Shown piece after piece: positions 9,485 to 20,466 of a stretch of 64,000 nt of DNA (within the stretch, counting starts at the first letter, position 1; each line of letters begins with the position of its first letter). The stretch lies in contig CAJSYZ010000006.1 of the NCBI GenBank assembly GCA_910574455.1, forward strand, positions 2,222,156 to 2,286,155. Direction: 5' to 3'. The DNA is from Trichaptum fuscoviolaceum. Lineage: Eukaryota > Basidiomycota > Agaricomycetes > Hymenochaetales > Trichaptaceae. The notes beneath the pieces are model-generated. The model did no database searches. It saw only the letters and a list, made by a program, of their open reading frames with translations, and had not been told where the DNA came from. A program made the translations under genes and the position numbers.

Positions 9485-10060
9485 TGTTATGACCTAGAGT
9501 GGTTCCTTCGCTTTCGAGACCCTGAATCGGACACGGACGACGATCGGACGCTATGAGCGGTGGTTCTCACTCTGAGAAGCACTTTACAAGTCAATTAAGC
9601 TATTCTACACATCAGAGCTAAAGATAAACACATCACCTGAGAAGCACTTTACAAGAGGCCAAAAGTGGAGTGCTTCGCAGGGGGATCCGCGGTTTTGATG
9701 AACAAAGGCAAGAACTATACAGTACCAAGCCACTGGACCCTGATCCGACTAAGTCCGACCTGTACCGCTGACGTAAGTCGGAGTTCGGGGTCCCGCTCTA
9801 GTCGGGGTCCCGCATCGGTAGAGCGGAGGTTCGAGTCGGAGTGGCGGAAGAAAGAAAGAAAGGAGAATTGTTTGCAGGGTGCTTGTCCTAGCGGCCTGCA
9901 AACATACAGGCAAGTAATCTACGCAAAAAGGAAGAGAATCGGAGTCAAAGAAAGTCCGGTTTCGGACCGGACATGTCGGGGATCCGACTCGGAGTATGAT
10001 CGTAAAAGAAACTAAAAGAAAAATAAAAGAAATAAAATAACCTGAGGCGGATTCCTGACA
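9485..10060 (-). repeat. Gypsy A 5' LTR (576 bp)
   Basis: On the minus strand it begins TGTCAGGAATCC at 10060 and ends GTCATAACA at 9485, so it has TG...CA ends. It is followed by the 2-nt spacer and primer-binding site. A weak TATA-like GTATAG lies near 9717-9722 on the minus strand, about 55 bases before the presumed transcript start at 9666. The partner LTR is outside the window, so LTR identity cannot be measured. Confidence 0.8.
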
Positions 10061-10328
10061 AAAAGCCGACCGTGTGGCTCTTCGGAATCCGACTCCGCCT
10101 ATCCATCCCACCAATGCGCCCAGGCTTCTCTCAGTGCGACAGATGCCAGGCGCTTGGTCATTCCAGCAGGGGCTGCAAGGCCCCCATCACATGTGCGTAT
10201 TGCGCCGGTCCGCATGCCACTAAATATCACCGCTTGAAGTGCCCAACCTGCGCTCAGGAAGCTGTTCCAGCTGGCACTCCATGCTCCCATCCCCGTCTCT
10301 GCGCTAACTGTCAGGGCCCCCATAGAGC
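10061..10328 (+). pseudogene. LINE A ORF1 fragment, zinc-knuckle region
   Basis: The plus-strand frame matches the L1 ORF1 C-terminal part almost residue for residue, from KPTVWLFGIRLRL through the three Cys/His knuckles to CANCQGPHRA. It begins at the Gypsy A LTR and ends at the inserted TIR element at 10329. The ORF continues on the far side at 14061. The upstream part of LINE A would lie beyond the left end of Gypsy A, outside the window. Confidence 0.9.
10320..10328. repeat. Target-site duplication of the TIR element, left copy
   Basis: CCATAGAGC at 10320-10328 is repeated at 14052-14060. In LINE L1 the matching sequence occurs once, which confirms it as a 9-bp target duplication. Confidence 0.88.
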
Positions 10329-10400
10329 ACCAGTACCAACTAATAATCTTAAAGATATGCGATAATTATCGCAACCCGTTTCTGAAGTTACCGCGATAAC
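10329..10400 (+). repeat. Left terminal inverted repeat of the TIR element
   Basis: Pairs with 13980-14051 in inverted orientation at about 64 of 72 positions, judged by eye. It contains the perfect palindrome GCGATAATTATCGC. Confidence 0.82.
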
Positions 10401-10537
10401 TTCGGCAGGCCTTCGGCAGCTCGTTCTGACTTTCAGCTCTGTCTGGGCCGCGCGTGCCGACGCAGCCTTGTCAGGGCTTCGCCCGGCAGGACAGCAGGGC
10501 CCCGTACTCATTTGAAATATAGATTATATTGTAATTT

Positions 10538-10567
10538 ATAGTGCCTGGACTACGGTCCAGGCACTAT
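10538..10567. repeat. Perfect 13-bp stem hairpin inside the TIR element
   Basis: ATAGTGCCTGGAC, a TACG loop and GTCCAGGCACTAT form a perfect inverted repeat near the left end of the TIR element. No coding role is evident. It may be a subterminal binding site or a relic of a smaller insertion. Confidence 0.75.
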
Positions 10568-11194
10568 CTACCATTTCAGATACATACTTTAAATACAAAA
10601 AAAGCACGCGCTAGGGCGGTGCGCGTGGCGGCCTTGCGCGCGCGCGCACGCGGCGGGGAATAGCGCGCCATTCCCGCCACCCCCGGTGGCAGCCCGTGCG
10701 TGGCACGTCGGGGCCAGTTATCCCCTGGCCAGCCCAGTGCACCGCAAGAGAGGAAAAGCGCGGCACGCGGGCCCTGGCTTCTCGCTCCCAAGCGCGCTGC
10801 TGCTGCTGCTGTTTGTCACTGCGGGTGACCGGTCTGGAATCGGTGACCACCTCGTCCTCGGCAAAGATGTCCAGCTTGACCTTGCTGGTTGAGGAAGGCG
10901 GGCTGCTTGCGGAGATCTGCTTGAGAATATGCTGACTTAGCTCGGTGATTCGAGTGCGGGGTATATGGTCGGTACCCAGAATCGGCAGCCATGGACCGGC
11001 ACCGCCGTGGTCTTCGTCGCTGTTGAGTGGGCACCAATGTATGCAGAAAAGCGCACAAAGAGCGCGGAAAGAAGGCGGATGGTTGCTCGAAACGGGGTGA
11101 AGATGTGAGCTCGCAAGCGTCTATCACGCACGGCTCAGTGGACTCTGGTGCAACTGCAATGAAAAGCGAGCCACTGTCAGTCAAATCTGATGAG

Positions 11195-11500
11195 CTACTT
11201 ATCTTTGCGAAGACGACTTGAAGCTAAATGGAAGGCCGCACCGCCAGGGAATGCACCGCCCGAACCGGAGTAGAGAGTTTGCAGGCGGTTCGCGACACTC
11301 TCAAGCTCCTTCTGCTTCTCCTTGTACTCCTGATTCGATGGTTCCTCCGAGGCATCGAGCCATGAGATCGTCTCATTGACGGCAGTCTCGCTTGAGCTTC
11401 CCATCGGGCTCAAACTTGTCCTTGAGCTTTTCGTCGTTCAAAGAGTTGCGGAGGTTGTAGGAGTCGAGAACTCGAAAGCTGCGCTTGCGAGCATACAGCT
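11195..11500 (-). pseudogene. Captured Hsp70 C-terminal fragment (substrate-binding lid)
   Basis: On the minus strand two overlapping frames together give the Hsp70 lid. One frame (11373-11582) contains YNLRNSLNDEKLKDKFEP. The other (11413-11195) contains ETAVNETISWLDASEE, then KEKQKELESVAN, then LYSGSGGAFPGGA. These are characteristic of cytosolic eukaryotic Hsp70. The join between frames near 11393 is a frameshift, and no ATPase domain or EEVD tail is visible. It is therefore a non-functional fragment of a host chaperone gene carried inside a DNA transposon, as in Pack-MULE capture. Confidence 0.82.
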
Positions 11501-13681
11501 CGCGCCCGAGAGGCGAGAGGCTGCGGAAGCTGAAGCAAGACGGCGTTTGCGCGAAGCAAACGCCTTCTTGCCCGTCGTCCATAGCTCTGAGAGCTTGAAG
11601 AACAGAGAAGAAGGAGAGAAAGACGATGTTCGTGATGCGTGCAGATAGCGCGCCACGACCCTGAGAATCGCGTGAATTTACTATATATGGTATGTCTCTG
11701 ATTTTTTTTTACTTCAAACATATCAATAACATACTGTTTGAATTTAATATAGACATAGTAAATTCAGGCACGGTACTTGATTAGCTTTATTATATGCTAA
11801 TATATGTACACAAAAATAAGTGAGGCTACAGAGTGTGATACAGAGGGTAAAATGTAAAGACTACAATAGAAATGCATGATTCATGCATATTTGTTCACTT
11901 CCTTTCATTTTTCCTATTCCTTACATTTCTTGGATCACTATAGTAATTTACAGTCGTGCTATATATACACTGAAAACGCTCCCATAAAATCTTCAGATCT
12001 AAAGGTGCTTTCTAAGAGGCTATAAAAATGAAATAATCCCTAAAATTAGACATTTTGTGCACTTTTGGGTCAAATTTCAACATTTGCAGCTAGTTTCACT
12101 ATATTAATGACAATTAAAAATTACAGATATGCTACATAGCAATACTAGAGGCTCTAAAGAAACAAATTCAGGCGTTGGATTGGAAGTTACAAAGAAAACA
12201 GTTGTGAAGTACATAAATCAGTCCAAGAGTCGAACACATGTGTACAAGTTTCACTCGAAGTTATGCATTCGGAGCACCACTTTCGAGTTCAACCACTTCC
12301 ACTCTATCTACTAACAAAATTCTTTTTTAGACTTCTATATAATGTAGACTAGATCTTTTGTACAAAATATGGAAGTCTCATATGCACTCAAAGATATACA
12401 AATGAATAAATACTATTAGAACAGCACTTTTTAGCATTGTTGTGCTAATTACACAACAGCAAAGTACATGAATGCTACTATAATAAATATGATAATTTAC
12501 TGTCAAATCATCTATTTTGCGTAGCATAATGTGCCTGGAGCGTGTACGAAAGAGTGTTTTAATTTTGAGAGAAAAGTGTGTCCGGCGATGCCTCGGATGA
12601 ATGCTCCGGGAATCGCCGGACGCAACTTCGAGGACACGGACGTGTCGAAGGGCACCTTCGACATCGTCTAAAAAGCACATCATTCACTCCTTGCACGCAG
12701 TTTTTTTATGGTTCAAATGTATATATATTATAGATCAAAATAAAGTAATATTATACAAGATTTAAGTACAAAAAAGAGAGCACAAACGTACTAAGATTGT
12801 CCTTCGCAAAGCCGCTGCCACGAAGATTGCGCGCAGTTGCGAAGGCTCTTCCCCAATGCTGCAGTACTATCATCGCATTACCAATGCATATTATCTTATT
12901 GGACTACTCACTGTGATCTATCAGCACGTTCGATATCGGCATCAAGACCGGTGGTCATCGTCCAGCGCCCACTACCACCGAAGAGGTGGTTTGAACCAGG
13001 AACTCGTACGGTATAAAATAACGGCCACATACAGACGAGTGCTTGCGCGTGCTGTTGCTCTTGCTGAAAAGGAGATGCCGAGGGGAAGCTGTGAGCATGT
13101 ACGAGATGTGGATGGGGAGTAGGTCGGGCCGCACGCTGTTTGAAATCCGAGTCGTCCAACTCTTGCTCGAGATCGCGATCGTCCTGGTACGACTATTGAA
13201 CAGGCTTGTTCAATCAATAGTGCGGAGACGGTGGTGATTGTCGCTGTCGGTGCTGCGATTGTTGCGATTGCTGTGTTTGTGGCGACTTCTAAGAGAAATT
13301 GTGTTGCTTGGAATTGTTGCTGCCACTGTTCTCAGATTTGGGAGAGCGGAGGATCGACGGGGATGCACTGTGTCCTGTGGTATCGTTTGCATTGTGGATA
13401 TGAAGATGAAGGCGAAGGTTCGCATCGCTCGCTCGCTCGAAGCTACTGAGTGTAATGGTCAGCTTTTAACGGCAAGAAGTGCAGGATCCAGTCTGACGCA
13501 CCTGCCACATTTTCGGCTTTCCTGCTCCTTCGCACCACCAAATTTGCATTGGCATCCATCCAGCACACAAGTTGTAGAACGACATATGAGAAAAGCCAGA
13601 GTTAAGAAGAGGCAAACGACGTAGTCGTCGTGAAAGTGGGAGAAAAGGACAAGGACAGACGACGCGCGCGCACGACGCCAT

Positions 13682-13701
13682 AGTAAGCGCCGGCGCTTAC
13701 T
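13682..13701. repeat. 20-bp perfect palindrome in the TIR element
   Basis: AGTAAGCGCCGGCGCTTACT is its own reverse complement. It lies about 350 bp inside the right end of the TIR element, just past a (GC)-rich tract. Function unknown. Confidence 0.8.
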
Positions 13702-13979
13702 TTCGCGCAGTAACGCAACATTAATTGTAAAATAACGGCTACGTCATATTGCAAATAAAATAGATTTACCTATAGCACTAGATAGAAGCTAATTTATATC
13801 AAATTACGAGGGGCTAGGCCCCGGTAGCGAAATTATTGCAACGCAAACGCGCCAGGGATACAAACCGGGCTGTATTACCGAATTCAGCCTGGTCCCTGAC
13901 GCGGGATGCATGCCGTGAGGTGCCGTGAGGCGGCACCCCGGCATTAAGCTGCCGCACAGGCCAAAAAAGCTATGGTCCC

Positions 13980-14051
13980 GTTACCGCGATAACTTTAGAA
14001 ACGGGTTGCGATAATTATCGCGGATCTATAAGATTATTAGTTGGTACGGCT
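13980..14051 (-). repeat. Right terminal inverted repeat of the TIR element
   Basis: Inverted partner of 10329-10400, ending GTTGGTACGGCT at 14051, followed by the 9-bp duplicate CCATAGAGC at 14052-14060. Confidence 0.82.
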
Positions 14052-14060
14052 CCATAGAGC

Positions 14061-14169
14061 CACCTCTGTGAAGTGCCCTCAGAGGCGTAAGTATGCCCCT
14101 TCACCAAACGATGATGAGTCCGATTCAGACTCTGATTCGCCCGATGACACTATGGAGCAAGGAGAATGA
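14061..14169 (+). pseudogene. LINE A ORF1 C-terminal end
   Basis: Continues LINE A ORF1 after the TIR element: the last knuckle Cys (VKCPQRRKY), then the acidic Ser/Asp tail ending DTMEQGE and TGA. The stop overlaps the ORF2 ATG at 14166 in the same ATGA arrangement as in LINE L1. Confidence 0.9.
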
Positions 14170-15373
14170 TTGACACACTCCGTGTCCTTCAGTGGAATGC
14201 TGCCCACTCATTAGCAGCCATTCATTCTCTTTTTCCTCTTCTTGCTGACAACCCCTGCCCCCCACACCTATTGCTTATCCAGGAACCGCCCTGGTACAAG
14301 ATCGGTACCCAACCCTCATTGACTAACCCAGATGGAGATGACGTCTTCAATGTCCCCCCTATTCCAGGTTACGTCCCCTGCCTCCCACCGGCCACCCGTC
14401 CGCAAGTGGTTACTTACGTTTCACAGTCCCTCCCAACACATTCATGGTCTATCGTCGGTGCAGCGTCACATGGCACTGATGTCCTGACTATTGAGGTTCG
14501 CTCTACCCATACTGTCCGCCTCTGCAATTACTACGGTCAGCAGGCTCCAGAGCGCACCGCCCCAACCCCCACTTACCCAGGTGAGTCGTTTCTCTTCAAT
14601 CTCACCCCGGCAATAGCCGCTTCCCTAACGATTGCTGGCGACTTCAATCGCCGGCATCGTTCCTGGTCAGAGTTGCCATGTTCCAACGCCGAGTCAAACA
14701 GGGGGCAACCCTTGGATGACTTCTTCCGAGAGCATGGACATGAGCCTGCCCATCACCCAGATGTGGACACTCGTCCGGGTAAAGATGGGCCACGTTGTCC
14801 GATCGATATGGTCTGGACTGCGCCCAATATCCCACCAGAGCAGGTGATGGACACATTCACCAGCTCCCACTCCGCTCTCTCAGACCACACCCTACTCACA
14901 TGGGAGGTGCCAGTTGGACCGTTCGTCCACCTTCCACGGCCCCCCAGACTGTCAAATGACGACAGAGAGGCGTGGTGTGCTACTGCCTTCCCCTTGCTGC
15001 ATGAGGCGTTCGCACTTCCTGCGTCAGACAAGGCTGAACTAGATGCCAAAGCCAAAGCCATTCAATCTGCAATGGTGGCGGCGATGGAATCAATGACTAA
15101 ACCCAGAAAGCGCTCCAAGACAGAGGTCCCCTGGTGGTCCCCTGAGTGCTCATCCTCACTTGCGGCAATTAAGGACGCCCCTACCGCCCGTTTGCGCGCC
15201 GCTGCTAAACGCGCCTTCAAAGCCACCACCAGAGCAGCGCGTCGCGTGTTCTATGCAGAACAGGTCAAAGACGCCAATTCCACCAACATCTGGAGCTGGG
15301 CCAAGCGCGGCCTCGGTATCCGCCCTACTCCTGTGCCTTCGCTGAGGAAACCAGACGGCACCTTCACCACGAC
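14166..15373 (+). pseudogene. LINE A ORF2, N-terminal part (endonuclease), truncated
   Basis: This is the same protein as L1 ORF2 residues 1-403, with a few substitutions. It covers the complete APE endonuclease (QWNAAHS, IQEPPW, GDFN, SDH) and the linker up to KPDGTFTTT. The frame then runs into the poly(T) of LINE B and decodes Phe codons, so RT and RNase H are missing here. A short 3' piece of the same orientation resumes at 28782, with about 2.5 kb of ORF2 absent between them. Confidence 0.9.
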
Positions 15374-18300
15374 TTTTTTTTTTTTTTTTTTTTTTGGCTT
15401 TATTATTCCTGCAGCATAGCTAAGTACATGACCTATCTACAACGGAGGCGCCCGTCATCGAGGTAAACTACGAAACTGGGCGGGAGGTGCCCGCCACCGA
15501 AGGTGGCGGCTAAGTGGGCGCACCGCCTATTAAAGAAGGGAAAAGGAAGAGGAGAGATTGGTTTACATATCACCACGCCCATGTCAAGGCGCAGGTGAAC
15601 CTACACTACAAGCACAGACGAAGTTTAGAAAAGAGGGCGCGTCCGGGCACAGTACCTGGGCGTTAACCTGGGTAAAGCACCGTTCTGTCTGGGATCGCTG
15701 GTGCCTCATACATAAAGTGAAGTAAGTTGCATCAAAGATCAAGAGGAGGGTCTGAAACGTGACCGTTAAAATCATAAAGATCCGGGTCCGTGTCCTGAGT
15801 GCGTGGTCCAAGGGCGCGCCGTACGTACACACGAAGGGTCGTCAGGTCCATGCCCTGGTCGGTTGGGAGGCCATCTAGCTCCATCATCGCAAATGCAAGG
15901 CGGATGGCAGCTGAGGTGCGCTGAGTGGGGCGATCGAGATGCCTAGTGAACTTAAGCCACTTGCGAATCACGTCGATAAGGGGTTCGTCTGCCCACTCTG
16001 TGTGGTGGGCTGGGAGTGGGGTGCCTTTGGGCCAGACCTTACCAATCCAAGGGCGGAAAGTCTCGCAACCACCAAGTATGTGGGCGGCGGTCTGGGCAGG
16101 CCAAGGGGGGTGATTGTGCCAACGACAGTAGGTGATCAGGCCGTTTCTGCGCCTATATTCTGGGCTCATGCGCATCCAGTACGCCCCGAAGGGGCCAGCG
16201 CAGCAGAGGACTTGAGCAACTGCTGAAATCTCAGCGCGGGGGTAGGTGTCCGACATCTCCATGAGTGCGCGCGGACGACGTTTTGGTGGGCCTGTGATTG
16301 CCAAGTACTTGTCGGCAGTGGAGGCAGTGGCATGGGCGAGGTGAGCCTCCCATTGCTTCTGTGCATTGAGGGTGTTCTGCTCGCGGAGGGCGGATATCGA
16401 AGGAAGGGAGGATGAGGGTGGCAGTTCTGTGGCTTTCTTTGCCTCTTCATCAGCCCATTCGTTTCCTGGGTTGCCTGAGTGACCCGGGCACCAGTGAAAC
16501 TCGATTTTGAGGTTGGGGTGAATGTCCAGCAGGTTGGTGATGCCTGCTTTCCAAGCAAGTAGTAGGTGGGCGCCAGGTGCTGAGGGCCAGTCACGGACAA
16601 GGCGAAGGGCGGTTAGCGAGTCTGACATGAAGACAATGGACTCCACTTCCAGGAGGTGGTGGCCGAAGTGAGAGGCGGCCCAAGCTGGAGCAGACGCAAG
16701 GGAGAAGATCTCAGCGTCAGTGGCAGTGGCGATTTTGGGGGAAGCGCAGTGTCTGAAGCCCAAGCGATGGTGACCGCGCATAGCAACAATTGCTGAGCCA
16801 GACTTGTGCTCGAGTCTGGAGCCGTCTGTGAAGATCTGGACGGAGGTGGTGGTGCACAGAGAGTTGGCAGATGCGACAAACGCCTGGCAAGTGTCAGTGT
16901 CAACGGGACCGGCAGGGATGGCAAATTTGAGGCGTCCTCCAGCAAAGGCAAGTGGATCCTCCCAGGGAGAGTGTGTGTACGCAGGGACCTGTTGGGCAAT
17001 CGGGACACGGTCGGCAAGCGAAGAAGAGTACAGGCGTGGTTTTTGTGCTGCAGGAATAGCACGTCTACCTACAGAATGAGGAGTGCGCCAAAGGCAAAGA
17101 GCATGATTAGTTTTAAGATAATTGAAATAAAACTGAAACGGAGGCATAGAGCAAAGGTAATTGGTGCTTAGCGGTGAAGCGCCTCGGTAAACACCAAGGA
17201 TCCACCTGCAAGCGGTGTTTTGGACGCCCTGTAGACGAGCCACAAGGGTCTTCTGGCGGGTGCCAGTGTACCAAACCGGCGCAGCCCATGCGAGGACTGT
17301 TCTGACGCAGGCTGAGTAGAGCTGGCGAAGGTTGAGGGCGGACATGCCTTGCTCTGTGTTGGCGAGCAGGCGAATGGCAGCGAGTGTGGAGAGGCCCTTG
17401 GAGCGCATGCGCTCAACATGGGGTTTGAAAGACAAGGCCGGATCCCACCAGATCCCCAACCACCGAAGTGGGATGGAGGGCTTAATGAGAGTGTCCTCGT
17501 CGAGTTGGACGCCCCGGGAGTCCCAGCCGCGATATCTTTGGCGACGCCCAGGGGGGTGGAAATGGAGGAGCTCGGTCTTCGCGGTCTCGATGTTGAGATT
17601 GATGTCGTTGAAGTTCGAGTTGAGGTGGTGGTAAGCGCCTACTAAGTTCCTGCAGTTGGCGGTGACTGATGTGCCAGTGATGGCAATCATGTGGTCGTCG
17701 ACGTATGCCAGGAGCTCGCAGTCAGGGTGGTGGAACCGCTGAATCGCAATAGCTGCAAAAAGAGTGGAGAGAATGGGTGAGACTGGGGAGCCCTGAGGCG
17801 TCCCAAAGTCCAGTTTACGGATGCTAGGGAGTGTGGTGCCATCAAAAGAGATAGCAGCCTCCCGCCCGGTCATGAAAGAAAGGCACCAGTCCGCCATGTC
17901 TGGTGAACAGCCTAACTCCAAGAGCCGGTGGTGGAGGTGTTGTGGATGGACCGAGTCAAAGAAGCCTTGTATGTCCACCGCTAGGACAGAACACACTTTG
18001 TCTTCTGACTGGGCTTTCTCCACAATCTGTAAAAGGCATTGGGCGGCGTCATAGACAGAGTGCCCTTGACGACCGCCATACTGGTTTGGGGGAAGCCAGT
18101 TCTGGGTGTTAGCCAGAAACTGGAGACGGTTAGCAATGATCTTCTCAAGGAGTTTCCCTAAGGTCTCCTCAAGAGTAATCGGTCTGTAGGACCGAGGAGA
18201 AAATTGGTCCTTCTTGTTTGGCTTCCTGAGCATTACTACCTTTGTTATCCGCCAGCACGCTGGGTGGTGGCCCAAGCGCAGACAGTCGTTGAACAAAGAT

Positions 18301-19280
18301 AGCACCTCCTTAGCGAAGGATCCAATCACCCATTTGAGGGGACGGTATCCAACGCCCGAGGGGCCAGGAGCAGACAAGTTGGAGGTGCCGGCCAGGGCGT
18401 CCATAAGCTCTTTCATGAGTATTGGAGGCGCCGCTGCAGAAGGTGGGGGCAGCGGGCGTAAGCCCGCTGCTGGAAGTGGAGGGGGAGGAGGAAAGTAGGT
18501 AGAATGAAACAACTCAGCTTTCTCCTGCTCAGTGGTGGTGAAGGTGCCGTCTGGTTTCCTCAGCGAAGGCACAGGAGTAGGGCGGATACCGAGGCCGCGC
18601 TTGGCCCAGCTCCAGATATTGGTGGAATTGGCGTCTTTGACCTGTTCTGCATAGAACACGCGACGCGCTGCTCTGGTGGTGGCTTTGAAGGCGCGTTTAG
18701 CAGCGGCGCGCAAACGGGCGGTAGGGGCGTCCTTAATTGCCGCAAGTGAGGATGAGCACTCAGGGGACCACCATGGGACCTCTGTCTTGGAGCGCTTTCT
18801 GGGTTTAGTCATTGATTCCATCGCCACCACCATTGCAGATTGAATGGCTTTGGCTTTAGCATCTAGTTCAGCCTTGTCTGACGCAGGAAGCGCGAACGCC
18901 TCATGCAGCAAGGGAAAGGCAGTGGCACACCATGCCTCTCTGTCATCATTAGACAGTCTGGGGGGCCGTGGAAGGTGGACAAATGGTCCAACTGGCACCT
19001 CCCATGTGAGTAGGGTGTGATCTGAGAGAGCGGAGTGGGAGCTGGTGAATGTGTCCATCACCTGCTCTGGTGGGATATTGGGCGCAGTCCAGACCATATC
19101 GATCGGACAACGCGGCCCATCTTTACCCGGACAAGTGTCCACATCTGGGTGATGGGCAGGCTCATGTCCATGCTCTCGGAAGAAGTCATCCAAGGGTTGC
19201 CCCCTGTTTGACTCGGCATTGGAACATGGCAACTCTGACCAGGAACGATGCCGGCGATTGAAGTCGCCAGCGATCGTTAG
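15374..19280 (-). mobile_element. LINE B, 3' part (ORF2 and 3' UTR with poly(A))
   Basis: A 22-base poly(T) at 15374-15395 on the plus strand is the LINE poly(A) tail, preceded on the minus strand by the 3' UTR seen in L1. The sequence is nearly identical to L1 3' of position 4075. It ends abruptly at 19280 inside the endonuclease, where Gypsy B sequence begins. The 5' part of a same-orientation LINE reappears at 27016-28781. The two are interpreted as one element split by Gypsy B. Confidence 0.88.
15732..19280 (-). pseudogene. LINE B ORF2, lacking the endonuclease N-terminus
   Basis: About 1180 codons are open, from LTIAGDFNRRHRSW (endonuclease residue ~154 of L1) to the same C-terminus as L1. 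The RT retains GTPQGSPVSP and YVDD. RNase H retains FTDGS, SDS and WADE. The first 150 residues, with the ORF2 start, are lost at the junction with Gypsy B. The open frame extends about 14 codons further, to 19322, into Gypsy B sequence; those codons are not part of the LINE. Scattered substitutions relative to L1 suggest a closely related, recently active subfamily. Confidence 0.88.
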
Positions 19281-20309
19281 CGGCGAACAAAGGCAAACAG
19301 ACGGCTCGAAACACAGCCTCATCTACTACAACAGGCAAAACCAACAAAGAAACCACTTCGAAAACCACTGAAGAACCAACACCTACACAGACTACTGTTC
19401 CTCAATATCCAGACGCTCCACCACCACACAATCGACTCTTCTTTAACACCGAAAAGAACTTCTTCTACTATAGGATTGGTAACAAAACTTATCGATCGTG
19501 GTCATACAATCAACTACTACAAAGGTGGACCCCAATCGAAGCCAACTCTGCTGAAGAAGCTCGACAAATCTTCATCACTCATACCCCCAACTGGGAAGAC
19601 CTTGCTCATCGAAATCTAGCAGGAGAGTTCAAACACATCCAACCCCCACTACCACCGTTCCCAACCACTCTTATCTTCAACGAAGAAACACAATACTTCC
19701 ATCTTCCTGACGCCAACGGAGAACCTACCGAAACCCCTTGGATCTACAACCCAACTGCTGATTCTTGGGTAGTAGCTCATACACTCGGCCCAGAACTACA
19801 AGAAATATACGAAGGTCACACTCCAAATTGGAAAGAGCTTAGAGAAGAGTACTACCGCCGACACCCCGATCTACTACCACAACCACCACAAGAACCCCAA
19901 CCAACTTCCACTTCCGACCCTCAACCCAGCAACTCCCATCGATTTCGTTCAAACTCGCCCACTCACGGATCTCTTGATCAAACCCTCTTCAGACAATCCT
20001 CCAGACGATCCTCTCAATCAGGCAGCTTCATTGCTCCAGAAACTCCTACTCCCTCACATCAAGCATCCATACTTCCCCCTATCCCACCGAAACCATATCT
20101 CTCTTACACCCGCCCTCACATCGAACCCTTATCCATTAGTACTATGGCTACCCAAACTGTCACGGAAACTACCCGCTCAATGTTCCGACCCCCACTTGGA
20201 GAAGAAAGTATCAGTACCTTTTTCCACTTAAGACACCTCCAAGGTTGAGGCAGAGGAGGCAGAGGAGGCAGAGGAGGCCGACAAAATCCTGCATGGAGAG
20301 GATGGGGAT

Positions 20310-20466
20310 TTGGTGAACCACCCGCAGGAGATGAAGGAGGAGGAGGAGGAGGACCACCCGGAGGAAACCCGAACAACAACGGAGGCGGAGGAGGAGACGA
20401 TGAAGGAGGAGGAGGAGGCGGAGGAGCTGGAGGTGGAGGAGGCGGAGGAGCTGGAGGTGGAGGAGC
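20310..20466 (+). repeat. GGA-rich low-complexity tract coding poly-Gly in Gypsy B gag
   Basis: A purine-rich, imperfect GGA/GGC repeat on the plus strand that encodes glycine runs between the RGG box and the gag core. It explains the long open frames on both strands here. Confidence 0.8.

Larger units (their letters stand above)
1..10060 (-). mobile_element. Gypsy A: Ty3/Gypsy LTR retrotransposon, 5' part, split by a LINE
   Basis: Reading leftward on the minus strand, the order is LTR (10060-9485), primer-binding site (9482-9472), gag (9420-8155), and pol from 8158. Pol is interrupted by LINE L1 at 6560-164 and resumes at 150 to the window edge. Removing the LINE and one 13-bp duplicate leaves an uninterrupted pol frame, so the element was intact when the LINE landed. 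The 3' half of pol (RNase H, integrase) and the 3' LTR lie outside the window. The right end abuts LINE A ORF1 sequence at 10061, so Gypsy A itself inserted into that LINE. The expected 5-bp duplicate would be AAAAG (10061-10065), but the other side is not visible. Confidence 0.9.
10329..14051. mobile_element. 3.7-kb TIR DNA element, non-autonomous, with captured Hsp70 fragment
   Basis: The two ends are inverted repeats of about 72 bp (10329-10400 and 14051-13980) with roughly 8 mismatches. Both contain GTACCAACTAATAATCTTA, the 14-bp palindrome GCGATAATTATCGC and an imperfect palindrome GTTAYCGCGRTAAC. A 9-bp duplication (CCATAGAGC) of LINE A flanks the element. The TIR length and 9-bp duplication suggest a Mutator-like element. 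KDZ/Zisupton-type elements are an alternative because their duplications are similar in size. No transposase is recognisable inside. The interior holds a broken Hsp70 C-terminal fragment (about 11195-11500), a GC-rich block (10600-10850), an AT-rich core (about 11680-12800) and a second GC-rich block (12800-13700) with no recognisable gene. Confidence 0.82.

Noticed and set aside
12960..13020. tRNA-like stretch near GGTTTGAACC
   Set aside because: It resembles a T-loop only. No matching acceptor, D or anticodon arms can be drawn at the right spacing.
12972..13681. Coding gene in the right half of the TIR element
   Set aside because: Short overlapping frames on both strands with no domain. 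A Gln/Ser-rich run on the minus strand is suggestive only of a degraded fragment.
14166..15419. Poly-Phe ending protein at 15374-15419 as a real ORF2 variant
   Set aside because: The Phe codons are the poly(T) of LINE B and the next residues its 3' UTR, so it is a junction artefact.
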